Of a DNA stretch of 31,700 nucleotides, positions 24,619 through 31,700 are shown one piece after another (the first letter of the stretch is position 1; the number at the start of each line of letters is the position of its first letter). Below the pieces are notes generated by a model. It saw nothing but the letters and a program-made list of their open reading frames with translations, searched no databases and was not told the origin of the DNA. The position numbers and the translations under genes were made by a program. The DNA is from UBA3537 sp965662485 (GTDB lineage: Bacteria; Bacteroidota; Bacteroidia; Flavobacteriales; Flavobacteriaceae): positions 1 through 31,700 of the forward strand of contig CBFIIL010000018.1 in assembly GCA_965662485.1 (NCBI GenBank). The letters run 5' to 3'.

Positions 24619-27375
24619 ATGAAAAAACAAATTCTTAGTTTTTTGTTTGTATGTTTTAATGTGTTCTTTGTTTTTGCTCAGCAAACCGTTGTTAAAGGAA
24701 TAGTAAAAGACATGCTAACTAACCAACCCATTGAAGGTGTTTCAGTAAGTTTTGAAAATTCAGAACTTACGGTTTATACAGATTACATGGGATTTTTTCA
24801 GTTTTCTGCTGCTGTCCCATTGGGCGAGCAGATGCTATCTCTTAGCAAAGCGGGTTACCTCAGTGCGCGCTACCCCATTATTGTTAATGAAGAACAAATT
24901 CTAAATATTCAGGACATGATGTTGTCATTGGATAATAGCGATGATGATTTGTTTACCATCACGCTTTCTGATGATGAGCTAAATGATGATGGTAGTGGTG
25001 CTGATAATATTTCTGGCTTACTTTCTGCCTCTCAAGATGTATTTCAAAGAGCTGCAGCATTTGAATTTAGTCAATCGTTTTTTCGTGTACGAGGGCTCAA
25101 TACAGACAATGGAACTGTTTTGATGAACGGTATTGAAATGAACAAAATATTTGATGGTCGCCCACAATGGAGTAATTGGGGAGGGTTAAATGATGTTTTA
25201 AGAGGACAAGAACTTAGCATGGGTTTAGCTCCATCAAGTTATACTTTTGGAGGACTATTAGGATCAACAAACATTAATTTGAGAGCATCAAGCTATAGAG
25301 CAGGTGGTCGAGTTACTTATTCTTCATCTAACCGAAGTTACACCAATCGCTTAATGGCAACCTATGCTTCAGGTTTGGTTGATGGCGGATGGTCTTATGC
25401 TTTTTCTATTGGTAGACGTTGGGGAGATGAAGGATTTCAGGACGGAACTTTCTATGATGCCAACTCATTTTTTGCCTCTGTAGAAAAGAAGATTAATGAT
25501 AAACATAGCTTAAATTTTGTTGGAATTTATACACCAAATCGCCGTGGAAAATCTTCACCAAACACCCAAGAAGTATTTGACCTCAAAGGAACAACATACA
25601 ATGAATATTGGGGATGGCATGATGGCGAAAAGCGAAATTCTAGAGTTAGAAGAATAGCAGAACCAGTTTTAATGCTTAATCATTATTGGGATATTTCAGA
25701 CAAAACAACCCTCAACACAAATGTATCTTACCAATTTGGAGAACTTGGAAATAGCCGTTTGGACTATGCAGGTGGAGCCAATCCAACTCCAGCCTATTAT
25801 CAAGGTCTTCCAAGTTACTTTTTAGCAGATACAGATGGCCCAGATTATGCAGGAGCATATCTTGCAGAACAATCATTTAGAAACGGTGGTCAAGTCAACT
25901 GGAATCGTATTTATGATGCTAACTTGACCAACAATATCAATGGAGATTATGCCGCCTATATTTTATATGAAGACCGAAGCGATGATCAACAATTTTCAGC
26001 AAATACAATTTTAGAGTCTTCACTTTCAGATCAAGTAACTCTTAATGCTGCTGTAAATTACAAACGTTTAAAATCGCACAATTTTGCAGAAATTATGGAT
26101 ATGCTTGGAAGCAATACGGGCTACCTCAATGTAGATTCATTTGACCAGGTGCAGTTCGATTTAAGAAATCCAAACCAAGTTGTAGGCGAGGGCGATACTT
26201 TCAGGTATAACTTTAATATTGACGCTAATGTTTTGAGCAGTTTTGTTCAAGCACAATTTAAATACAACAAGCTAGATTTCTTTTTAGCAGGAAGTTATAC
26301 AGCTACAGAATATCAGCGTGAAGGGTTGTACCAATCAGAAACTTATGCTGATAATTCTTATGGTAAAGGGCGCAAGCTTTCATTCACTGGATTGGGCGCA
26401 AAAGGAGGATTTACTTATAAATTTTCAGGAAAGCATATTTTTAATGTAAATGCAGGCTATTTGACTAAAGCACCAACGATTCGAAATACTTTTACAAATT
26501 CTCGTGAAAACAACGCTATTGTAGGTGACCAATCTGGAATTGATATCACAGAAGAAAAAATCACTTCATTTGATGCCAATTATGTTTTTAGATCTTCAAC
26601 TGTAAAAGCTAGATTGACAGGATATTATACGCAAATGCAAGATGCCAACGAAGTTTCATTTTATTTTGCTGATGGTATTAGTGGTGTAGATCAGGGTACA
26701 GCTTTTGTACAAGAAATTTTACAAGGAATTGACAAAAATCATCTTGGATTGGAATTTGGGATTGAAGCCCAGGTAACACCAACCATCAAACTTACTGGTG
26801 TGGCATCTGTTGGGCAATACACATACGATAATAATCCAAACTTAGTATTGACTTCCAGTGATTTTGTTGAAGGATTAAATTTTGGTCAGGCCAACTTAGA
26901 AAATTATCGTATTGCCGCTGGACCTCAACAAGCAGCTTCTATTGGCTTTGAGTACAGAGATCCAAATTATTGGTGGTTTGGAACAACAGCCAATTTCTTT
27001 GCAGACACCTATGTTGATGTTTCGCCATTAACAAGAACCCAAAATTTTTATTTAGATACAGATGGCTTACCTTTTTCTGATTACGACCCAGACTTGGCTA
27101 GAGAATTATTACGTCAAGAAAGATTTGATGATTACATGGTCATCAATGCCGTAGGTGGAAAATCTTGGAAAATAGGAGATTATTATGTGAGTCTATTTGT
27201 CAGCTTAAACAACATTCTAAATCAGAAATTCAAATCTGGTGGTTTCGAGCAAGGGCGTAGTGCCAATTATCAATCCCTAAAAGAAGACGCAGGCAATCCT
27301 AAGCGTGTGTTTGGACCAAAATACTGGTACGGACGAGGCCCAACCTATTTCTTAAACCTAAATTTCAGATTTTAA
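24619..27375 (+). CDS. SusC-like TonB-dependent outer-membrane receptor
   Basis: A 918-residue outer-membrane transporter energised by TonB/ExbB/ExbD. Order of parts: signal peptide 1-20; CarboxypepD_reg-like domain about 22-105 (VVKGIVKDMLTNQPIEGVSV); an acidic stretch about 112-127; a plug domain about 130-235 (FRVRGLNTDNGTVLMNGIEM); then a barrel to the C-terminus, which ends FLNLNFRF with the terminal phenylalanine needed for barrel assembly. The cargo is not a recognisable carbohydrate: no SusD gene follows. Instead the next gene, 33 bases away, encodes a DUF5689 lipoprotein, and a secreted nuclease-type enzyme is divergent. Import of nucleic-acid breakdown products or phosphate esters is inferred from this context only. 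Confidence 0.92.
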   Translation: MKKQILSFLFVCFNVFFVFAQQTVVKGIVKDMLTNQPIEGVSVSFENSELTVYTDYMGFFQFSAAVPLGEQMLSLSKAGYLSARYPIIVNEEQILNIQDMMLSLDNSDDDLFTITLSDDELNDDGSGADNISGLLSASQDVFQRAAAFEFSQSFFRVRGLNTDNGTVLMNGIEMNKIFDGRPQWSNWGGLNDVLRGQELSMGLAPSSYTFGGLLGSTNINLRASSYRAGGRVTYSSSNRSYTNRLMATYASGLVDGGWSYAFSIGRRWGDEGFQDGTFYDANSFFASVEKKINDKHSLNFVGIYTPNRRGKSSPNTQEVFDLKGTTYNEYWGWHDGEKRNSRVRRIAEPVLMLNHYWDISDKTTLNTNVSYQFGELGNSRLDYAGGANPTPAYYQGLPSYFLADTDGPDYAGAYLAEQSFRNGGQVNWNRIYDANLTNNINGDYAAYILYEDRSDDQQFSANTILESSLSDQVTLNAAVNYKRLKSHNFAEIMDMLGSNTGYLNVDSFDQVQFDLRNPNQVVGEGDTFRYNFNIDANVLSSFVQAQFKYNKLDFFLAGSYTATEYQREGLYQSETYADNSYGKGRKLSFTGLGAKGGFTYKFSGKHIFNVNAGYLTKAPTIRNTFTNSRENNAIVGDQSGIDITEEKITSFDANYVFRSSTVKARLTGYYTQMQDANEVSFYFADGISGVDQGTAFVQEILQGIDKNHLGLEFGIEAQVTPTIKLTGVASVGQYTYDNNPNLVLTSSDFVEGLNFGQANLENYRIAAGPQQAASIGFEYRDPNYWWFGTTANFFADTYVDVSPLTRTQNFYLDTDGLPFSDYDPDLARELLRQERFDDYMVINAVGGKSWKIGDYYVSLFVSLNNILNQKFKSGGFEQGRSANYQSLKEDAGNPKRVFGPKYWYGRGPTYFLNLNFRF

Positions 27376-27408
27376 AAAAAACTAAAAATGAACATTAATT
27401 TTAAACTA

Positions 27409-28827
27409 ATGAAAACAATAAACTTTAAAACACTAGCAGCAACAATTTTTGCATCTGTTGCTTTCGTCGCTTGCGTTCAGGACGACGACTTTGAAGTTCC
27501 ATCAAGTGTTGGAACTGAAGAAAATCAAAACTTAAACACACTCCTTTCACAAATTGATGCTGGAGAGGTGCAATTAATTACAATTGGAGAGCTAAAAGCT
27601 CAGTTTCAATCCGACGATGAAGCCACTGCAATTACTTCTGATATTGCAGTAAAAGGATACGTGTCATCTTCTGATGCTACAGGAAACTTTTACAAAGAAT
27701 TCTTTATTCAAAATGCAGCACAAGATGCTACAGATGCCGTGAAAATTTCATTAAATCAAGTGGATTCTTATAATCAATTTAATATTGGTAGAGAGGTTTA
27801 TATTTATTTAAAGAATCTTTATTTAGGAGAAGCTAATAGCGGCGATGGCGTATTTACTATCGGGGGTGCTGTAAATGGTGACGGTGAAGTCGAGTCTCTA
27901 ACGGCTAATGAAGTGCCATTATACTTATTCCGTTCTGCAACAACAGAAACAATAGTTCCAAAGGACGTAACTTCGTTATCTTCGGATGATATTGGAATTT
28001 TTGTAACTCTAAACGACACAGAATTTCCTACAAACGAAGTGGGGCAGCCTTATGTCGCTTCCACAGATGATTATGATACACAACGTACAGTACAGCGTTG
28101 TTCAGGCTTTGAATATGCAACTTTCTTATTAGAAACAAGTTCATTTGCAAGTTTTAAGAATGAAGTGCTTCCTGCGGGGGGTGGTTCAATTTCTGGTATT
28201 GTTTCAAAAACATATAACGGCAGCGATTTAGTTTTAGCGCTGAATACAACGGATGATGTTCAAATGAGTGATAGTCGCTGTGAATTATTAGACATAAATG
28301 ATTTTATTGCAATTTTTGAAGATGATTTTCAATCTTATTCGAATTATAGTAATATTTCGGGTGATTGGACTAATTATACTGAGGAAGGTAACAGAAAATG
28401 GCGTGCAAAAACAACTAATGATAATCAAAATTCTGGCAGTAAAATAGCTTATATGAGTGCTTACAATAGTGGTGATTCAAGTAATATTGTATGGCTAATT
28501 ACTCCAGTCATAGATTTGGATGCTCAAGGTGCTGAATTTGTAAAGTTTAAGTCATCTAATAGTTTCAGTGATAATAGTGAATTGGAAGTTCTAATTTCCA
28601 CAGATTGGGATGGTAGCGAAGCAACCATAGAATCCTCTACTTGGAGCACACTTAATGCTAATATTGTTTCTGATGCTGAATATTATCAAAACTGGGTAGA
28701 TTCAGGACTATCAGATCTAAGTTCGTATAGTGGTAATGCATATGTAGCTTTAAAGTACACTGGTGGTGGAGATGATTATACAGGGACTTTTGAAATTGAT
28801 GATTTCCAAGTTTTAGTTCAAAATTAA
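27409..28827 (+). CDS. DUF5689-domain surface lipoprotein with a choice-of-anchor/adhesin-like C-terminus
   Basis: A 472-residue lipoprotein. The signal ends FVA|C22, and the next residues are VQDDDFE, close to the lipoprotein export signal (SDDFE-type) described for Flavobacterium, so the protein is probably on the cell surface. The DUF5689 region (about 55-285) starts LITIGELKAQF and contains a compact beta section (VKGYVSSSDATGNFYKEFFI) reminiscent of an OB fold. The C-terminal 303-470 looks like a choice-of-anchor J (cleaved-adhesin-like) jelly roll (WLITPVIDLD, LEVLISTDWDG). I chose ATG 27409 because the signal then has a normal length; ATG 27388 would add seven residues. The gene is coupled to the receptor and takes the place of SusD. 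Its ligand is unknown. Confidence 0.84.
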   Translation: MKTINFKTLAATIFASVAFVACVQDDDFEVPSSVGTEENQNLNTLLSQIDAGEVQLITIGELKAQFQSDDEATAITSDIAVKGYVSSSDATGNFYKEFFIQNAAQDATDAVKISLNQVDSYNQFNIGREVYIYLKNLYLGEANSGDGVFTIGGAVNGDGEVESLTANEVPLYLFRSATTETIVPKDVTSLSSDDIGIFVTLNDTEFPTNEVGQPYVASTDDYDTQRTVQRCSGFEYATFLLETSSFASFKNEVLPAGGGSISGIVSKTYNGSDLVLALNTTDDVQMSDSRCELLDINDFIAIFEDDFQSYSNYSNISGDWTNYTEEGNRKWRAKTTNDNQNSGSKIAYMSAYNSGDSSNIVWLITPVIDLDAQGAEFVKFKSSNSFSDNSELEVLISTDWDGSEATIESSTWSTLNANIVSDAEYYQNWVDSGLSDLSSYSGNAYVALKYTGGGDDYTGTFEIDDFQVLVQN

Positions 28828-28845
28828 ATTGAAGTTCATTCAATA

Positions 28846-28878
28846 AAAAAACCTGTGAGATTCTCACAGGTTTTTTTT
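28846..28878 (+). terminator. Intrinsic terminator after the DUF5689 gene (bidirectional form)
   Basis: Stem AACCTGTGAG (28850-28859) pairs with CTCACAGGTT (28863-28872) around a three-base loop (ATT), flanked by an A-run before and a T-run (28871-28878) after. It starts 19 bases past the stop codon. Confidence 0.88.
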
Positions 28879-28891
28879 ATACATTTAAAGC

Positions 28892-29266
28892 ATGAATTTT
28901 TTTGATAGATTATACCTTTCTGTTTTTCATCAAGTAAAACAATACAACCCCAAACTAGCTGCACGATGGGCGCGTTTATATGTCTCTGTTTTTCAACTTG
29001 CTTTATGTTTATTGTTTGGAATTTTTTTTATGAAATTCTCCAAACAAATGAAACTGAAGCCTTTAGATGATACCAGTCTATGGATTGTTTCTGTTGGAAC
29101 TATTGGGTTTGTTTTTTTTAAAAACTGGATGAGTTACAACGGGAAAAAAAGAAACATTTTAATGTCAAGGAATACAAAAGGACCAAAACCATACTCTGCA
29201 TTTACTTTGATTGTATTTCTACTTGCTCTATTTGCCTTTTCTTTTATTCTTTCTAAAGCGGTATAA
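28892..29266 (+). CDS. Small three-helix membrane protein, unknown function
   Basis: A 124-residue protein with hydrophobic helices at about 29-49, 62-78 and 102-120. A basic juxtamembrane N-terminus (KQYNPKLAARWARLY) and the loop SYNGKKRNILMSRNTKGPKP carry many positive charges, so both should be cytoplasmic, with the third helix crossing once. I recognise no family motif. No promoter is obvious in the 14 bases after the upstream terminator, so it may be read from weak read-through or from a start inside 28879-28891. It is closed by its own hairpin terminator. Coding status is supported by start, stop, terminator and composition; no homology claim is made. Confidence 0.68.
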   Translation: MNFFDRLYLSVFHQVKQYNPKLAARWARLYVSVFQLALCLLFGIFFMKFSKQMKLKPLDDTSLWIVSVGTIGFVFFKNWMSYNGKKRNILMSRNTKGPKPYSAFTLIVFLLALFAFSFILSKAV

Positions 29267-29297
29267 AAAAACCCCCACAAACTGTGGAGGTTTTTAA
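29267..29297. terminator. Bidirectional hairpin terminator between convergent genes
   Basis: AACC(C)CCACA (from 29270) pairs with TGTGG(A)GGTT (to 29293) around AAC, with one internal mismatch. It is bordered by an A-run on the left and a T-run on the right, so it can stop both the + membrane-protein transcript and the - OmpA transcript. Confidence 0.82.
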
Positions 29298-29312
29298 AAT
29301 TAAATTCAAAAT

Positions 29313-31226
29313 CTATTCATCATTCGGATTACCTTCAAGAATTATAAATTCTGAGCGTCTATTCAATTGATGTTCATCTTCATTACACTTTAATCCGCAA
29401 TCATTTACAGGACTAGTTTCACCCATGCCTACTCCAGTTATTCTACTAGCGTCAATTCCTTTTGAAACCACATATTGAGCGGTAGTCAAAGCTCGTCTTT
29501 CCGATAAACTCTGATTGTACTTTTCACTTCCTCTAGAATCTGTATGAGATTCTGCTCGGATTACAATAGATTCGTACTTATTCATGAGTTGTACCAATTT
29601 ATCTAATTCAAAAGCCGCTTGCGCTGTTACATTAGATTTGTCGAAGTCGAAATATATTGGATTTAGGATAACTTTGTTGGCAAGTATAATTTCATCTATT
29701 GGATCTAATAAAATTTCTGTAGAAGCTTCTTCTTCACTAGTACCTTCAATACGTCCAGTACCACTTTCGTACTCATCCATTGTAGCACTTAAACTTAAAT
29801 CAGTGTTACATTCAATAATGTAGTTGACTTCACCTTTATCAGAAGTGATTTTTGTACTTATTACATTGCCTTCAGAGTCTAATACATTTACAGAAGCGCC
29901 TGCTAGAATGAGTCCTGTTTCACTGTCTTTTACAGTTACAGTAACTAAAACATCACAAATTGGTTGTAATACTTTAATAGCATAAACATCGTCACTACCA
30001 GCGCCGCCTTCACGATTGGAAGATACAAAGCCTTCGCTTGTTTCGTTATTAATACTAAAAGCAAAGTCATCTGCATTACCATTAACAGGAATACCAACAT
30101 TTCTTATAGGGCCTACTTTTCCATCTACAAGTTTTGCAAAAAAGACATCCATTCCTCCAAGGCCCAAATGACCATCAGATGAGAAGTATAGTGTATTGTC
30201 TGAACTGACAAAAGGGAACATTTCTTGCCCCTCAGTATTTAGTTTTTGCCCTAAGTTTGTGGCCTCTCCAACAGTGCCATCATCATTAATTGGAGCAGAC
30301 CAAATATCAAATTGTCCCATTCCACCGGCCATATCTGATGCGAAAAATAGGGTTTTTCCATCAGGGCTTACCGCTGGATTTTTTACAGAATAGTTTTCAG
30401 AATTCAATGAAAGCGCTTCAGCTTTGCTCCAGTTTCCATCCTCTTCTTTAGTTGATTTGTATAAATTTAGAACACTGAACTTATTTCTTGATAAAGAATC
30501 TCTTTCAAAAATTTTATCAAAATAACTTTCTCTAGAGAAATATACAGTGTTTCCGTCTGGAGAAAATGAAACTACCCCTTCATGGTATTTTGTATTTAGA
30601 GCCTCCACAGCAACAGGTCTCTGGAAAGAACCATCATTGTTTTTTGTTGCCGTGTAAATATCTAAAAAAGGTTCTTTGTTCCATCCATAACTTATACCTT
30701 CATCATTGCGACTAGAGGTGATATATAATTTACCATCTTTTAGTGTTCCCCCAAAATCGGAATATGGAGTATTTATGCCAGCATCTTGAACGTTGAATTT
30801 TTTTCCTTTTTCAAGAATCTTAGGTAAGTAGTTTGGATTCTCAACAAATGCAATTGCTCTATGGTCTGCAGGTCGCATAGATGCAAATTTTGCCATTTGC
30901 GTATTGGAGTCATCGTATTTTCCATTAGCTTTCAACATCTGCGCATACTTGTAAATGGTTTCTGGAGTATCTGATGATTCCAAAGTTTTTGCATACCATT
31001 TTTCTGCTTCAACAGTATTGAAAACATTATAATAGGCCTCAGCAAGTTTACCATACACATACGCATCTCCATCTCCTTTAGAGATTATATCTTTGTATGC
31101 CTTGGCAGCTTCAACAAACTCAAATTTGGAGAAGAGTTTATCGGCTCTTTTGGTAGCATTAGATTGTGCATTGGCAAATAAGCCAGTGACTAAAATGATT
31201 ATAAAAATTGAATTATATTTTTTCAT
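29313..31226 (-). CDS. OmpA-family protein with TPR-like, PD40 propeller and CarboxypepD_reg-like domains
   Basis: A 637-residue cell-envelope protein. Signal peptide 1-20; TPR-like helices about 22-120; PD40/WD40-like repeats about 160-415 with VSFSPDGNTVYFSR, AVSPDGKTLFFASD and VSSDNTLYFSSD; a CarboxypepD_reg-like domain about 424-505; and an OmpA/MotB peptidoglycan-binding domain about 520-632. The latter has D563 and R578 in HTDSRGSEKYNQSLSERRA, the residues that hold diaminopimelate. A short cysteine pair (C610, C614) sits in the last domain. It lies 25 bases downstream of a PorP/SprF gene, a pairing characteristic of type IX secretion loci. It likely tethers the partner barrel to the wall, comparable to PorE-type proteins; that role is inferred from domain makeup. 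Confidence 0.9.
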   Translation of the reverse strand: MKKYNSIFIIILVTGLFANAQSNATKRADKLFSKFEFVEAAKAYKDIISKGDGDAYVYGKLAEAYYNVFNTVEAEKWYAKTLESSDTPETIYKYAQMLKANGKYDDSNTQMAKFASMRPADHRAIAFVENPNYLPKILEKGKKFNVQDAGINTPYSDFGGTLKDGKLYITSSRNDEGISYGWNKEPFLDIYTATKNNDGSFQRPVAVEALNTKYHEGVVSFSPDGNTVYFSRESYFDKIFERDSLSRNKFSVLNLYKSTKEEDGNWSKAEALSLNSENYSVKNPAVSPDGKTLFFASDMAGGMGQFDIWSAPINDDGTVGEATNLGQKLNTEGQEMFPFVSSDNTLYFSSDGHLGLGGMDVFFAKLVDGKVGPIRNVGIPVNGNADDFAFSINNETSEGFVSSNREGGAGSDDVYAIKVLQPICDVLVTVTVKDSETGLILAGASVNVLDSEGNVISTKITSDKGEVNYIIECNTDLSLSATMDEYESGTGRIEGTSEEEASTEILLDPIDEIILANKVILNPIYFDFDKSNVTAQAAFELDKLVQLMNKYESIVIRAESHTDSRGSEKYNQSLSERRALTTAQYVVSKGIDASRITGVGMGETSPVNDCGLKCNEDEHQLNRRSEFIILEGNPNDE

Positions 31227-31251
31227 GATAATAATATACTTAGCTTAAATT

Positions 31252-31700
31252 TTAGAAATAACGAGGTGATCTTGAAACTTTGGACGAAAAATTGAAATCA
31301 AAATTGATAAAAACTTCATGTGAAGAATTTGTTACAATATCCAAATCGGACTGAATAGCATCGTATGCATATCCAATGCGAAGATTTTCCATGATTTGGA
31401 AATTAATCATCCCACTGAATGAATCTTCAAGACGATAACCTACACCAACTTCAACCAAATCAAACATAAATAAATTGGCATTGATGTCGTAACTCATTGG
31501 TGCATCAAAGGCATACTTAAGCAAAGCATGTGGTTTTAACTTAAAGTTTTCAGATAAATCAAAGACATAACCAGCGGCCGCAAACAAGTGTTCTGATTCT
31601 GAACCAATTTTAGTTCCATTTGCATCCAAATGCACACCGTTAAGAATATTAGGAACAGACACAGACACATAATATTTGTTTGGTTTATAAAAATAAACTC
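31252..31700 (-). CDS. PorP/SprF-family type IX secretion membrane protein, C-terminal part (cut by window edge)
   Basis: About 149 residues of an outer-membrane barrel are visible; the family is about 300 long. The first in-frame start-type codon is a GTG at 31668, but the frame is open to the edge: the residues upstream read YFYKPNKYY, matching the family's habit of a beta strand before VSVSVPNIL. So this is a truncated gene and GTG is not its start. Motifs include VSVPNIL, KLKPHALLKY, YDINANLF and the end strands NLRIGYAYD and EVFINFDF, with RSPRYF terminal. PorP/SprF paralogues help export and anchor type B-CTD proteins of the type IX system. Co-transcribed with the OmpA gene on the minus strand. 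Confidence 0.87.
   Translation of the reverse strand, partial: VYFYKPNKYYVSVSVPNILNGVHLDANGTKIGSESEHLFAAAGYVFDLSENFKLKPHALLKYAFDAPMSYDINANLFMFDLVEVGVGYRLEDSFSGMINFQIMENLRIGYAYDAIQSDLDIVTNSSHEVFINFDFNFSSKVSRSPRYF

Noticed and set aside
31252..31668. Complete 138-residue gene starting at GTG 31668
   Set aside because: The frame stays open to the window edge with family-like residues before the GTG, so it is the 3' part of a longer PorP/SprF gene.
1..31700. Mobile elements, CRISPR arrays, prophage or horizontally acquired island
   Set aside because: No transposase, integrase, direct-repeat arrays or marked shift in base composition were seen; all genes look native to a Flavobacteriaceae chromosome.

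Overview
This 31.7 kb window is AT-rich chromosomal DNA from a Flavobacteriaceae-type bacterium (phylum Bacteroidetes). The signs are TAnnTTTG promoter elements, SusC-like TonB receptors with an N-terminal CarboxypepD_reg domain, a DUF5689 surface lipoprotein, a PorP/SprF–OmpA pair tied to type IX secretion, and an ExbB–X–ExbD–ExbD cluster. It reads as ordinary vertically inherited chromosome. I see no insertion sequence, prophage, integrase or CRISPR array, and no broken gene. Only the two edge genes are truncated.

Left part (1-9232, all + strand): the 3' part of a type I asparaginase gene; tRNA-Ser(GGA); a 48-codon membrane-protein gene; a four-gene proton-channel operon (ExbB, a four-helix membrane protein, two ExbD proteins) closed by a perfect hairpin terminator; a small outer-membrane barrel gene; and a tight ileS–dksA-like–lspA operon. 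The isoleucyl-tRNA synthetase carries a swapped class I signature (GVHH in place of HxGH).

Middle (9201-15717): on the minus strand, an operon of RimK-type ATP-grasp ligase, AstE/aspartoacylase-type zinc hydrolase and 5-formyltetrahydrofolate cyclo-ligase, with start and stop codons overlapping. On the plus strand, uvrC overlaps a patatin-phospholipase/Omp85-barrel fusion gene. uvrC has a -7 element only five bases from its ATG.

Catabolic part (15736-22935, + strand): homogentisate dioxygenase and 4-hydroxyphenylpyruvate dioxygenase (tyrosine breakdown), then a DUF3108 periplasmic protein, tryptophan 2,3-dioxygenase, an M23 peptidase lipoprotein with an altered HxH motif, and glucose-6-phosphate isomerase. 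Aromatic amino-acid catabolism is interleaved with envelope maintenance.

Right part (22956-31700): a four-helix membrane protein with a near-ideal promoter. Next comes a divergent locus in which a secreted endonuclease/exonuclease/phosphatase-family enzyme (-) faces a SusC-like TonB receptor and a DUF5689 lipoprotein with a surface-export-like signal (+). This is the best candidate for an incompletely described system, possibly scavenging of extracellular nucleic acid or phosphate ester. A small membrane protein follows between two hairpin terminators. Last is a minus-strand PorP/SprF–OmpA pair whose upstream partner lies beyond the edge and is predicted to be a large type IX-secreted adhesin.
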